A stretch of DNA of 64,000 nucleotides from NCBI GenBank assembly GCA_021730905.1, contig JAKFYK010000025.1:1-64000 (forward strand), written 5' to 3'. Positions 17,113 through 25,518 of this stretch are shown piece by piece (the stretch's first letter is position 1; each line of letters starts with the position of its first letter). The position numbers and the translations under genes are program-made. The notes below the pieces were generated by a model. It did not search any database. It was not told the origin of the DNA and was given only the letters and a program-made list of their open reading frames with translations. This stretch comes from Betaproteobacteria bacterium (GTDB lineage Bacteria > Pseudomonadota > Gammaproteobacteria > Burkholderiales > SG8-41).

Positions 17113-17172
17113 GCCGCCTGTCGTTCCCGCGCAGAGCCTGTCCTCGAATACTTTAGTCGGGGACGGGAACCC
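17113..17172. repeat. REP-like imperfect palindrome upstream of the selenoprotein gene
   Basis: The gap 16976-17243 holds GTCGTTCCCGCGCAG near 17117 and GGGGACGGGAACCC near 17160, which can pair through GTTCCCG/CGGGAAC. The left half resembles the GTCATTCCC..GGCGGGAAT repeat at 31747-31830. No other feature is seen in this gap apart from the Shine-Dalgarno at 17232. Confidence 0.45.
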
Positions 17173-17243
17173 ATAACACAGCGTCGTGTGTGGCAATGTA
17201 TCTTTTCCGCGATAATTTCAGGCAAACACGCAAGGAGCATGCA

Positions 17244-18854
17244 TTGAACAACACCACAATACTCGACCCCTCCGCCCCTTCCGGCGCAGGTGCGCAGCGC
17301 TCGTGGAAAGCGCTCGACAGCCTGCAAGGCAAGGTCGTCGCGTTCATCGACAACTCCAAACCCAATTTCAATCATCTCGCTGACGATCTGGCCGAACTGC
17401 TGGTAAGCCGCTATGGTGTCACGCGCGTGGTGCGCCATCGCAAACGCGCGGCATCGGTGCCCGCGCTGGAAGCGGTTTACGCCGACATCGAGGCGAACTG
17501 CGATCTGGTGATCACCGGATCAGGCGACTGAGGCTCCTGCACGTCGTGGAGTGTCCACGACACGGCAGAATCGGTGAAGCGCGGCGTGCCCGCGATCACG
17601 GTATGCTCGACCGCATTCACCGTGCTGGGGAAAAAGCAGTTGAAGGCGCTTGGTTGCGAGCATTATCCACTGGCGGTAATTCCGCATCCGTTCGGCCTGC
17701 GCACGCGCGAACAGGTGCGTGGCATTGCCGAGAAATGCGCGGACGATATCGCGCGCATCGCCATCGACTCGCAAGCCGGTGTACTCGCCGGCGGCAAACC
17801 GGCACGCAGCAACGTTGCCGCGCGCGCAGCACGCGTGGAAGCACCGGAAGACCCCGAAGATTTCGACAGATTCTGTATCGAGCGCCGCTGGAGCGACGGC
17901 CTGCCGTTGCGGCCGCCGACACTGGATCGCGTCGAGCGCATGATCTACGCCAGCGGCCGCGCGCCCGGCGACATCATCGCTGTGGTGCAGCCGGGATTCG
18001 GCACCGCAACGGTCGAAGGCATCGCCATCAACGCAGTGATGGCGGGTTGCCGCCCCGAGTACATGCGCGCGCTGATGGCGTCGGTGGAGGCGTTCACCGA
18101 CCGGCGTTTCAATCTGCAGGGCATACAGGCCACCACCAATCCGGCGACACCGTTCATCATCATCAACGGCCCGGCCGCGCGCGAACTCGGCGTGAATGGT
18201 CATCTCAACTGCCTGGGTCAGGGCACCTGGGCCAACGCGACGCTCGGCCGCGCGCTGCGGCTGGTAATGCAGAACATCGGTGGCACGCTACCCGGAGAAA
18301 TGGACCGCGCCACGCACGGCCAGCCCGGCAAGTACACCTTCTGCTGTGCGGAGAACGAGGATGACAATCCGTGGGAACCGCTGCATGTGGAGCGCGGCTT
18401 CGACAGGAACGACAGCACCGTCACCCTCGTCGGCGCCGCGGGCACCGTCAATTTCAACACGCATGCCAAGGACGCCACCGATCTGCTGAAAGTTTTTGCC
18501 GACAGCATTTGTTTTCCGACGAATAACGATTACTACTTCGGCGGCGAACCGTGGCTGCTGATTTCGCCGGAGCACGCCGAGATATTGCATCGCGAGGGTT
18601 TGAGTAAACGCGATGTGAAGTTGAAGCTGTGGGAAATGTCCAAACTGCACGTCGATCGCCTCGCCGCGAAGGACCGCATGCGCCTGCAACATACGCGCGG
18701 CGCGGAACTCGGGCAGTTCGGCACGGACACAAAAATTCCGATTTCGATCAAGCCCGAAGAAGTCGGCATCATCGTCGCCGGCGGGCCGGGCACGCACTCG
18801 GTGCATGTGCCGACGTTCGGCCACACGCGCGCGGTGACGCGCAAGATCGTGTAG
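17244..18854 (+). CDS. UGSC-family selenoprotein fused to its partner domain (in-frame UGA read as selenocysteine)
   Basis: I read one 536-aa gene through an in-frame TGA at 17529-17531. Before it, TTG 17244 (AAGGAG at 17232-17237, 6 nt upstream) opens MNNTTILDPSAP, then VVAFIDNSKPNF (31-42) and CDLVITGSGD (86-95). Sec96 is followed by GSCTSWSVHD, giving the UGSC motif, then GVPAITVCSTAF and VIPHPFG, which continue the same fold without a gap. From about 205 a second domain begins (WSDGLPLRPP, INAVMAGCRPEYM, PFIIINGP, NATLGRALRL, HPWEPLHVERGF-like). This domain is a separate gene at 25502-26548. The family is known as UGSC (seleno)proteins, with Cys or Sec at this place; the function is not established, and a redox role is inferred. 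A hairpin starts 11 nt after UGA. An alpha/beta hydrolase follows. Confidence 0.85.
17538..17567 (+). promoter_or_regulatory. Predicted bacterial SECIS hairpin after the UGA codon
   Basis: GTCGTGG (17543-17549), loop AGTGT, CCACGAC (17555-17561), extended across a small internal loop by TGC/GCA (17538-17540 and 17565-17567). The main stem begins 11 nt after the UGA and the apical loop 18 nt after it, inside the window used by SelB-dependent bSECIS elements. The loop contains GU. It lies within the coding sequence. Confidence 0.55.
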
Positions 18855-18900
18855 TGGCGTCAGTGCTATGATGCGAACCATGATAGATATGTTAACAATA

Positions 18901-18921
18901 ATGTTTAAAATCAAATACTTA
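18901..18921 (-). repeat. AT-rich dispersed repeat, copy 3
   Basis: Minus strand TAAGTATTTGATTTTAAACAT, one mismatch to the core in the first 15 bases. It lies in the 164-bp gap between the selenoprotein gene and the alpha/beta hydrolase, opposite in orientation to both genes. Confidence 0.75.
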
Positions 18922-19018
18922 TGTAAAATGTGATTCCCGGCACATCAGGCTTTGGAGTCACGCCGGAATGTGCGGGCGCAGTTGCGACACACGTGCAAAC
19001 CAATCAAGGAGATACAAC

Positions 19019-19876
19019 ATGCCCCAAATGACGATACGCGGCGCCCATATCAACTATGAAATTCTCGGCGACAAAGGCCCGTGGGTTGCACTTACGCCCG
19101 GCGGACGCCGGCCGCTTGAAGGCGTGAAACATCTCGCCGAGCGCGTCGCGGCAGCGGGCTACCGCGTGCTGATACACGACCGCCGCAACTGCGGCGCCTC
19201 CGACGTGGTGCTCGAAGGCACGCCGTCCGCGCCCAGCGAATACGAAATCTGGGCTGAAGATCTTTACGCGATGCTGCAACACTTCAATGCGCTGCCTGCG
19301 TTCGTGGGCGGCGGTTCGTCGGGCTGCCGCATGTCGCTGCTGCTCGCGCTGCGCCATCCTGAAGCGGTGCGCGGCTTGCTGTTGTGGCGCGTGACCGGCG
19401 GTGAATTCGCCGCCAAACGGCTCGCCAACCAGTACTATCTGCAGTACATCGAAGCCGCGAAGAAAGGCGGCATGGCCGCCGTGTGCGAAATGGAACATTT
19501 CCGCGACCGCATTGCGCAGCGCCCGTCAAATCGACAGACGCTCATGAGCATGGACGTCAAGCGCTTCACTGCATCATTCAGCACATGGGCAGACGGTTTT
19601 CTGCAAGACGCGGAAAAGCCGGTGATCGGCGCCACCGTCGCACAATTGCAATCCGTCAAAATCCCCACGCTGATTGTGCCCGGCAACGACAAGACCCACG
19701 CGCGCAACGTCGGCGAAAACGCGCATGCCATCATGAAGGGCAGCGAGCTGTATATCCTGTTCCCCGAACACCAGGACATTGATATCGTGCCGCCGCAGGA
19801 ATGGGAATTCAAGGACGACGAGCTGGCGGGCGTGTTCGCGGATTTCATGAAGCGCGCGGCGACACAGGCAGCATAA
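19019..19876 (+). CDS. Alpha/beta hydrolase
   Basis: A 285-aa protein. HDRRNCGASD (about 57-66), nucleophile elbow FVGGGSSGCRM with the Ser at about 103, and a late acid/His region (LIVPGNDKTHARN; FPEHQDIDI). It is cytoplasmic with no signal peptide. AAGGAG at 19006-19011 selects ATG 19019. It is the first gene after the fused UGSC selenoprotein, on the same strand with a 164-bp gap holding an AT-rich repeat, so co-transcription is possible but not certain. The substrate is unknown. Confidence 0.88.
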   Translation: MPQMTIRGAHINYEILGDKGPWVALTPGGRRPLEGVKHLAERVAAAGYRVLIHDRRNCGASDVVLEGTPSAPSEYEIWAEDLYAMLQHFNALPAFVGGGSSGCRMSLLLALRHPEAVRGLLLWRVTGGEFAAKRLANQYYLQYIEAAKKGGMAAVCEMEHFRDRIAQRPSNRQTLMSMDVKRFTASFSTWADGFLQDAEKPVIGATVAQLQSVKIPTLIVPGNDKTHARNVGENAHAIMKGSELYILFPEHQDIDIVPPQEWEFKDDELAGVFADFMKRAATQAA

Positions 19877-19891
19877 GTGGGCGCCGCACCC

Positions 19892-20242
19892 ATGACTGAA
19901 CTCAACAAGGCGTTCGCGGCACTGGGTGTGGTGATGGTCGTGGCAGGTGTGGCATTGCTGGGGTATCTCGGCTACACCGTGTTCCAGATCCTCGCCATGC
20001 CGGAACAAGTCGGCTTCGTCAAATTCCTGCTGAGCCGCATGGGCACGTGCGACAAACTGATCTATGGCCACGCGGGCAATGAACCGTTCGAACTCAACCT
20101 CGCCGAACCCGCGCGCACCGTGCTGTTGCTGTTTTTTGGCGTAGCGATATTCTGGATCATGGCAGGCATCGCCAAGGCTATCATCAGCGCAGGCATCGGC
20201 ATCGTGCGCATGTTCGGCACCAGCCCTGCCCGCGACCCCTGA
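19892..20242 (+). CDS. Small inner-membrane protein of unknown function
   Basis: A 116-aa protein with two hydrophobic segments (about 7-33, AALGVVMVVAGVALLGYLGY; and about 78-105, VLLLFFGVAIFWIMAGIAKAII) separated by a polar loop with one Cys. ATG 19892 is chosen; an in-frame GTG at 19877 directly after the hydrolase stop is the alternative. Neither has a clear Shine-Dalgarno, and coupling to the hydrolase is likely given the 15-bp gap. I do not recognise the family. Confidence 0.65.
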   Translation: MTELNKAFAALGVVMVVAGVALLGYLGYTVFQILAMPEQVGFVKFLLSRMGTCDKLIYGHAGNEPFELNLAEPARTVLLLFFGVAIFWIMAGIAKAIISAGIGIVRMFGTSPARDP

Positions 20243-20253
20243 CCGTTTAAACC

Positions 20254-20278
20254 GGCCTGCCCCTTTGCTAGGCAGGCC
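20254..20278. terminator. Candidate hairpin between convergent genes
   Basis: GGCCTGCC (20254-20261) and GGCAGGCC (20271-20278) form a perfect 8-bp stem with a 9-nt loop in the gap between the small membrane protein and the convergent hydrolase. There is no T-run, so it is only a candidate terminator. Confidence 0.45.
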
Positions 20279-20286
20279 ACCGGCGG

Positions 20287-21150
20287 TCAGCCCAGTTCGC
20301 GATGCACGAACTCGATGATTTTTTCTACCGCGTCTTTCGCCTGCTGCGAATTCGGATCGTTGGTAATGAATGCCTCGCCCACGCCTTCAAACAGGTGCAG
20401 ATCCACCTTGCCGCCCGCTTTGCGGTAGGCCGCGATGAAACGGTCGCGGTTTGGCACCGGGTGCGCAAGATCAGCAGTGCCCTGCAGATAAATCACCGGC
20501 GGCATCTGTGCTTTTTCGCCGCGCTCGAGCAAGCGCGTCGGGTTGGCCTCAGCCTGCGCCTCGGTGCTGCCCCACCACAGATCATGGCTCTCGACCCAGT
20601 TTTTGGCGTGCTTATCGTGCTGCCCACCGAGCAAACCCTGCGCGTATTCGTAACGTCCCAGCGGATCAATCACCGGCCAGCACATCACTGCGCATTGCAC
20701 TGACGCATCGATACCGGCCGGTCCCGGCAGCGCGGCAAATCGCGTATCGCTGGGCCGCATTGCGGTAAGCATCGCCTGGTGTCCGCCACTTGATACGCCG
20801 AGGATACCCACGCGCTTGGGATCGATATTGAATTCGGCAGCGCGCGACTTGAACCAACGCAGCGCGTAATTGATGTCCTGCATCGACGCCGGAAACCCCG
20901 GATCGGCCGGCGGCATGCGGAAATCCAGCGACGCCACCACCACGCCGGTTTTTGCCAGCGGCGCATCCGTGCCCTCATCGGCCATGCGATCCTTCTTGGT
21001 CCACGCACCGCCGTGGATATCGATGAGCAGCGGAAACGGTCCCTTGCCTTTTGGTTTGTAGACGCGCGCGAGAAACGGCTTGTTGCCATGCTTGATGTAT
21101 TCCACATCGGTGACATCGATTTCGTAACTGACGCGTTGTGCGGTATCCAT
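20287..21150 (-). CDS. Alpha/beta hydrolase, HSL/BD-FAE-like esterase
   Basis: A 287-aa protein with the HSL-type oxyanion motif IDIHGGAW (about 44-51), nucleophile elbow ILGVSSGGHQA with the Ser at about 122, VIYLQGTADLAHPVP with the acid Asp, and a late His. It resembles the lipase/esterase branch that includes bifunctional acetylxylan/feruloyl esterases; the substrate is unknown. AAGGAG 6-7 nt upstream of ATG 21150 fixes the start. An AT-rich repeat copy lies about 90 bp upstream. Confidence 0.88.
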   Translation of the reverse strand: MDTAQRVSYEIDVTDVEYIKHGNKPFLARVYKPKGKGPFPLLIDIHGGAWTKKDRMADEGTDAPLAKTGVVVASLDFRMPPADPGFPASMQDINYALRWFKSRAAEFNIDPKRVGILGVSSGGHQAMLTAMRPSDTRFAALPGPAGIDASVQCAVMCWPVIDPLGRYEYAQGLLGGQHDKHAKNWVESHDLWWGSTEAQAEANPTRLLERGEKAQMPPVIYLQGTADLAHPVPNRDRFIAAYRKAGGKVDLHLFEGVGEAFITNDPNSQQAKDAVEKIIEFVHRELG

Positions 21151-21240
21151 GGTGTGCTCCTTGATTAGAAACGTTTCGGGATGCGGCATTGTAGCGCTGC
21201 AAGTTGTATTCGCGCGTCAGCGCAAACTGCATTTCAGATG

Positions 21241-21271
21241 CAAAAAAATATCAAATAAAAACAAATAGTTA
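21241..21271 (-). repeat. AT-rich dispersed repeat, copy 4
   Basis: Minus strand TAACTATTTGTTTTTATTTG followed by ATATTTTTTTG, one mismatch to the 18-base core TAAGTATTTGTTTTTATT. It sits in the intergenic region upstream of the HSL-type hydrolase. Confidence 0.8.
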
Positions 21272-21318
21272 CAAAACACTCTACCTTGCATCCCCCTGAG
21301 AGTCGCCGAGCAGCGCAG

Positions 21319-21486
21319 CCAAGTCAGGGAATTCTGCGAGGACTGTCTGAGTCCTCGCGTGCTTTTTGCGAGGGCGAGTTCCGCAGCAGCCTGACTTGGT
21401 GAGCAGCGCAGGGAAGCCCGAAGGGCCGGCGAACCGGGGGCCGCCTTCTTTTGGTTACTTTTCTTGGCGGAGCAAGAAAAGTAACC
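21319..21486. repeat. Composite palindromic intergenic repeat
   Basis: The gap 21151-21555 is filled by structured sequence. CCAAGTCAGG (21319-21328) and CCTGACTTGG (21390-21399) are perfect 10-bp inverted arms enclosing a nested hairpin CGAGGAC/GTCCTCG (21338-21344, 21351-21357). Beyond this, GGTTACTTTTCTTG (21453-21466) and its exact complement (21473-21486) make a 14-bp stem with a 6-nt loop. Sequences like the second hairpin are common as intergenic repeats in betaproteobacteria, as I recall. No gene is seen here. Confidence 0.75.
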
Positions 21487-21555
21487 AGCCGCCGGGCTGC
21501 CCCCGGCGAAGTTGATGTCAAAGTGTAAAATCAGTCGGCGAAATGGGATTGTCGG

Positions 21556-21912
21556 CTACGAGTAATCTCTGCCATGTCGCCGAGCAAAGGCGGCAACGTA
21601 TTCTGCTGTGACCAATTTCCCGAACAATCTAAGTCGTTCGGCCTTCAACTTTTCAACCACAAGATTGACTCCGAGCGTTACAGCGTCTTGGATTGCATCC
21701 AGTTGCTCTTGAGAAAGCGATCCCGGGATTTGGTACGTCGGCGAGACCGTGAAAGACACAAAGATATCCTTCCAATGAGATCGTATCTTTTCAAGGCACT
21801 CTTCTAGTGTTGCCAGACCATCAGGGACGTCCTTGTAAGATTCACGAAGCGCTCGCTCGATTTCTCGCCAATCACGCTCACCTACGTTTGGAAAAGCGAT
21901 GATTTCTGCCAT
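21556..21912 (-). CDS. Hypothetical protein, 118 aa
   Basis: A soluble, mostly helical 118-aa protein beginning MAEIIAFPNVGERDW, with charged amphipathic stretches (EECLEKIRSHWKDIF; LVVEKLKAERLRLFGKLV) and a basic end ARRHGRD. I do not recognise a family. Base composition is lower in GC than its neighbours and it is isolated between a repeat block and the cupin gene, so it may be an accessory gene. A weak AAGGT lies upstream of ATG 21912. Confidence 0.6.
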   Translation of the reverse strand: MAEIIAFPNVGERDWREIERALRESYKDVPDGLATLEECLEKIRSHWKDIFVSFTVSPTYQIPGSLSQEQLDAIQDAVTLGVNLVVEKLKAERLRLFGKLVTAEYVAAFARRHGRDYS

Positions 21913-21982
21913 ATACGGTGTACCTTAGCGGAACGAATAAATGGCGCGAGAGTGGATTTATCTACTCCTCTGTAACGCTAGA

Positions 21983-22561
21983 CTAATGGGCGCCACCCCC
22001 AAACCACCCCTTCAACTCCTCATCAAACTCCCCATCAATCAACACATACAACATCTTCGCCACCTTGCCCGAGCGGTTGCTCCACGCATGATTGGTACCG
22101 AGTTGTATCAACACATCGCCAGCCTTTAAAGTCACTTCGCCCTCGTCGAGCAGCATGGTGATTTCGCCTTCGATACAGATGGCGTAGTCGATGGTTTCCG
22201 TGCGATGCATCATCGGGTGGCGGCCACCACGGCCGAACGACGATGCCGCTTCGTTGCCCATCGCCTTGAACACCTCGCGCGCTTTTTCCGGCGTCATGTT
22301 GCGGATGTCTTCCGACTCCGGTCCGATTTCGGCGATGCGAATAATGGTTCCGCCTTTGGCAGGATGTATCTGCCGCGGCCCCAGCGTCGGGTCGTCATGC
22401 ACGCGATGCAACGAGTACGGCGTGGCCTCGGTCTTCCAGATGTCGTTAGAGACGTGGCCCGGCCGCATAGGATTGGTGCGCACCGCCGGCGCGGGACCGT
22501 CCGAAATCAATATGGATTTTCCATCCTTGTTGTGTCCCACCACTACGCGCCTTACTGGCAT
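21983..22561 (-). CDS. Cupin-domain protein
   Basis: A 192-aa protein whose C-terminal half is a single cupin barrel: HRTETIDYAICIEGEITMLLDEG (about 118-140) with the first cupin motif, and AGDVLIQLGTNHAW (about 148-161) with the second-motif His. The N-terminal part (DGPAPAVRTNPMRPG.. and HRVHDDPT) is typical of a cupin group often found with aromatic-catabolism genes. GGGAG 6-7 nt upstream of ATG 22561 sets the start. It follows a Bug gene by 31 bp and is probably co-transcribed with it. A metal-dependent role is possible. Confidence 0.85.
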   Translation of the reverse strand: MPVRRVVVGHNKDGKSILISDGPAPAVRTNPMRPGHVSNDIWKTEATPYSLHRVHDDPTLGPRQIHPAKGGTIIRIAEIGPESEDIRNMTPEKAREVFKAMGNEAASSFGRGGRHPMMHRTETIDYAICIEGEITMLLDEGEVTLKAGDVLIQLGTNHAWSNRSGKVAKMLYVLIDGEFDEELKGWFGGGAH

Positions 22562-22592
22562 ACCGTTCTCCCTGGTTGATATCTGCTGTCGT

Positions 22593-23561
22593 TTATTCAG
22601 GCTGTATTCCTGCAATCTTCACGATCTCGCCGAGCTTCTTGATGGCCTCCACCAGCAGCGCGCGAAATTCCGCCGAACTGCTGCCCACCGGCCGCAATTC
22701 GACTTTCGCCAACTGGTCGCGCACGGTCTGCACGCTTGTCGTTTTCTGAATTTCCTGTCCCAGCCGCGCGATAATCGCCGGCGGTGTTTTTGCCGGTGCC
22801 AGCATGCCGTGCCAGCTTGCCTCCATCTGCGTGCCCTGCAGACCCGCTTCGGCCATGGTCGGCACATCGGGCAGATACGACGCGCGCGAGGTGTAGTTGT
22901 AGGCCAGCGCGCGCAGCCGCCCGGAGCGGATGTGCTGCAACGCCATCGGCGGTGTCGCCATCATCGCCTGTATCTCCCCGGCCAGCAGCGCACCCACCGC
23001 CGGGCCGGCGCCCTTGTACGGCACGTGCACCATGTTCATACCGGCGCGCGCGTTGACCAGCGCACCGGCCAGATGAATGGTGTTGCCGATGCCGGGCGAT
23101 CCGTAGGCGAGTTTGACGCCGGGCTTTTTCGAGTACTCGATGAATTCTTTCACCGACTGCACCGGCAGTGAACTATTGACCACCAGCGTGTGCGCATCGG
23201 AACCGGCCAGTTGCGACACCGGAACAAAATCCTTCAGCGCGTCGAACGGCAGTTTTTTGTAGATGCTGGGATTGACCGCGAACGATCCGGAGGTGACCAG
23301 CAGCGTGTGTCCATCGGGCGTGGATTTGGCCACGAGGTCCGCGCCGATGATGCCGTTGGCGCCGGGGCGATTGTCCACCACGAACTGCTGGCTCATTTGC
23401 GCGCCAAGCTGCTGCGCAAAAATGCGCGCAGTGGTATCGGGACCGCCGGCGCCAAAGCCGACGATCACACGCACCGGGCGGGTTGGATATTCCTGGGCCT
23501 GCGCAATACTGGTAGCGGCAGCAAGCGCTGCCAGCATCATGAATTTGATTTTGCTTTGCAC
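22593..23561 (-). CDS. Bug/TctC-family substrate-binding protein
   Basis: A 322-aa exported protein: signal peptide ending SIAQAQ (about 24), [39 protein letters not shown]. The GTG at 23561 is chosen as start because GGAGG precedes it by 5-6 nt and it leaves a clean signal peptide ([16 protein letters not shown]). It is followed by the cupin gene and preceded 32 bp upstream by the ABC exporter on the same strand. Confidence 0.92.
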   Translation of the reverse strand: MQSKIKFMMLAALAAATSIAQAQEYPTRPVRVIVGFGAGGPDTTARIFAQQLGAQMSQQFVVDNRPGANGIIGADLVAKSTPDGHTLLVTSGSFAVNPSIYKKLPFDALKDFVPVSQLAGSDAHTLVVNSSLPVQSVKEFIEYSKKPGVKLAYGSPGIGNTIHLAGALVNARAGMNMVHVPYKGAGPAVGALLAGEIQAMMATPPMALQHIRSGRLRALAYNYTSRASYLPDVPTMAEAGLQGTQMEASWHGMLAPAKTPPAIIARLGQEIQKTTSVQTVRDQLAKVELRPVGSSSAEFRALLVEAIKKLGEIVKIAGIQPE

Positions 23562-23593
23562 GATTTCCTCCAGTGCAAAGTATAGCGCCAACT

Positions 23594-25375
23594 TCAGGCC
23601 GCTTCCGCTTCAGCAATGAATTGCAGCCGCGCCAGATGCGCATAGAGCGGGCTGTCGCGCAGCAGCGTCTGGTGCGTGCCCATGGCGTGGATACGTCCGT
23701 TGTCCATCACGATAATGCGGTCGGCAGTGCGCACGGTGGCAAGCCGGTGCGCGATCACCAGCGTGGTGCGCCCGCGCTCCAGCCGCTCCAGCGCGGCAGC
23801 CACCTGACGTTCGCTTTCTGCATCGAGCGAGCTCGTCGCCTCGTCCAGCAGCAATATCGGCCGGTCGGCGAGCAAGGCGCGCGCAATCGAAATGCGCTGG
23901 CGCTGACCGCCGGAAAGTTTCACGCCGCGCTCGCCAAGATCAGTATCAAAGCGCTGCGGCAAGCGCTCGATGAATTCCAGCGCATGCGCCGCCACGCACG
24001 CTTCGCGTACTGCTTCATCCGACGCCTCGGGCCGGCCAAAGCGCACGTTGTCGGTGATGCTGCCGGAGAAAATCACCGGATCCTGCGGCACGATGGCAAT
24101 GGCGCGGCGCAATGCCAGCGGATCGCAATGCCGGATGTCGGCGCCATCGATCAGGATGCGTCCCGACCCTGGATCATAAAAGCGCAATATCAGCGCGAAG
24201 ATCGTCGATTTCCCCGCACCGGACGGCCCTACCAGCGCCACCCGTTCGCCGGGATCAACGCTGAACGACACCGCATTCAATACCGGCGTTTCTGCTCTGC
24301 TGGGGTAGGTAAAATCAACGTCGTCAAAGCGGATCGCGCCCTTGATCCGCGAGGGCAGCGTGATCACAGGTTCCCGTGCCACAAGCACGGGACGCATATC
24401 GAGCAACTCGAACAATCGCTCGGTCGCGCCCGCCGCGCGTTGAATCTCGCCCCACACTTCGGAAATCGTGCCCGCGCCGCTGGCTACTATCGCCGCGTAA
24501 AACACAAATGCGGAGAGCTGCCCCGCAGTGATGCGCCCTTCAAACACATCATGCCCACCGACCCACAGGATGGCACCCACCGCGCAGAACCCGATCAGCA
24601 TCACCAGCGAAATCAGCCACGCCTTCACGCGGATGCGATGCACGCCGCTGGCGTAGGCCGCCTCGGCAGCCTGATCGAAGCGCGCGCGCGTAGGCGCCTC
24701 GTGCCCGTACGCCTGCACCGTGCGCACTTCATGCAGCGACTCGTCGATATGCGCCGACACATCGGCGACGCGATCCTGATTGTCGCGCGACAGCCGGCGC
24801 ACGCGGCGCCCCACCACCAGTATCGGTATCAACGTCGCCGGCACCCCGAGCACGATCAGCGCTGCCAACTTGGCGCTGGTTGCGAACAACAATGCCAGCG
24901 CGCCTGTCATCATCAGCAGATTGCGCAGGAACATCGACATGCCGAAGCCGATCACCTGCCGTATCTGCTCGGTGTCGTTGGTGAGGCGCGACGAAATCTC
25001 GCCGGTGCGCGCGGAATCGAAATACTCCGGCGACAGTGTCAATACATGCGCGAACACCGCGCGCCGCAGATCGGCAATGATACGTTCGCCCACGCTCATC
25101 ATCAGGTAAAAGCGCGCGTAGGTTGCGCACGCCAGCAGCACGGCTACGCCCACCACCGCCGCCAAGGCAAGATTGAGCAGATGCGGATCGCGTGTGCCAA
25201 ATCCGGCGTCGATCACGTAACGCAAACCCTGGCCCAATGCGAGCACGCAGCTTGCGGCGACCAGCAGCGCAATCAGCGCAACGGCAATGCGCCAACGATA
25301 CGGCAGCAGAAATCTGCCGAGACGCGCGAGCTGTGCAATATCGCCCTTGGGCAACAACGGCAGATTGTTGCTCAT
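23594..25375 (-). CDS. ABC exporter, MsbA/lipid-A type (TMD-NBD half-transporter)
   Basis: A 593-aa half-transporter that would work as a homodimer in the inner membrane. Six-helix ABC transmembrane domain (about 20-320), then the ATPase domain with Walker [10 protein letters not shown] (383-391), Q-loop VPQDPVIF (429-436), signature LSGGQRQR (487-494), Walker B ILLLDEA (507-513) and H-loop IAHRL (about 541). It is close to the MsbA/multidrug group; the substrate is not predictable. The ATG at 25375 abuts a REP-type palindromic repeat, leaving no obvious Shine-Dalgarno. Confidence 0.92.
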   Translation of the reverse strand: MSNNLPLLPKGDIAQLARLGRFLLPYRWRIAVALIALLVAASCVLALGQGLRYVIDAGFGTRDPHLLNLALAAVVGVAVLLACATYARFYLMMSVGERIIADLRRAVFAHVLTLSPEYFDSARTGEISSRLTNDTEQIRQVIGFGMSMFLRNLLMMTGALALLFATSAKLAALIVLGVPATLIPILVVGRRVRRLSRDNQDRVADVSAHIDESLHEVRTVQAYGHEAPTRARFDQAAEAAYASGVHRIRVKAWLISLVMLIGFCAVGAILWVGGHDVFEGRITAGQLSAFVFYAAIVASGAGTISEVWGEIQRAAGATERLFELLDMRPVLVAREPVITLPSRIKGAIRFDDVDFTYPSRAETPVLNAVSFSVDPGERVALVGPSGAGKSTIFALILRFYDPGSGRILIDGADIRHCDPLALRRAIAIVPQDPVIFSGSITDNVRFGRPEASDEAVREACVAAHALEFIERLPQRFDTDLGERGVKLSGGQRQRISIARALLADRPILLLDEATSSLDAESERQVAAALERLERGRTTLVIAHRLATVRTADRIIVMDNGRIHAMGTHQTLLRDSPLYAHLARLQFIAEAEAA

Positions 25376-25473
25376 GGTTCGACAGGCCTGTCCTGAGCAA
25401 AGCCGAAGGGCTCACCACGAACGGTATTTAAAATGATGGTTCGTCCCGAGCTTGTCGAAGGGCGAACAGTCAT
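25376..25473. repeat. REP-type repeat (TTCGACAAGCTCAGG family)
   Basis: Contains GTTCGACAGGCCTGTCCTG and, further on, GAGCTTGTCGAAGGGCGAAC, the two halves of a palindromic repeat whose variants also occur at 33106-33190, 37583-37672 and inside the Bug gene at 44240. It fills the gap right up to the ABC exporter start codon. Confidence 0.75.
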
Positions 25474-25488
25474 TTCATTGAATCTATA

Positions 25489-25518
25489 TAAGTATTTGTT
25501 TTTATTCAATTATTTTTG
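25489..25518 (+). repeat. AT-rich dispersed repeat, copy 5 (reference copy)
   Basis: 30 bp: TAAGTATTTGTTTTTATT then CAATTATTTTTG. It is the copy nearest to the consensus. It overlaps the 3' end of the UGSC partner gene, whose last codons (Lys-Ile-Ile-Glu-stop) are encoded by it on the minus strand. Confidence 0.85.

Noticed and set aside
17529-17531. Reading the TGA as a normal stop or as a pseudogene mutation
   Set aside because: The frame continues unshifted through conserved family sequence, and a second family member has TGA at the same residue; read-through as selenocysteine explains both better.
23573-25396. A 607-codon plus-strand open frame opposite the ABC exporter
   Set aside because: Composition is typical of a high-GC antisense shadow and no domain is visible; the minus-strand ABC exporter has all ATPase motifs.
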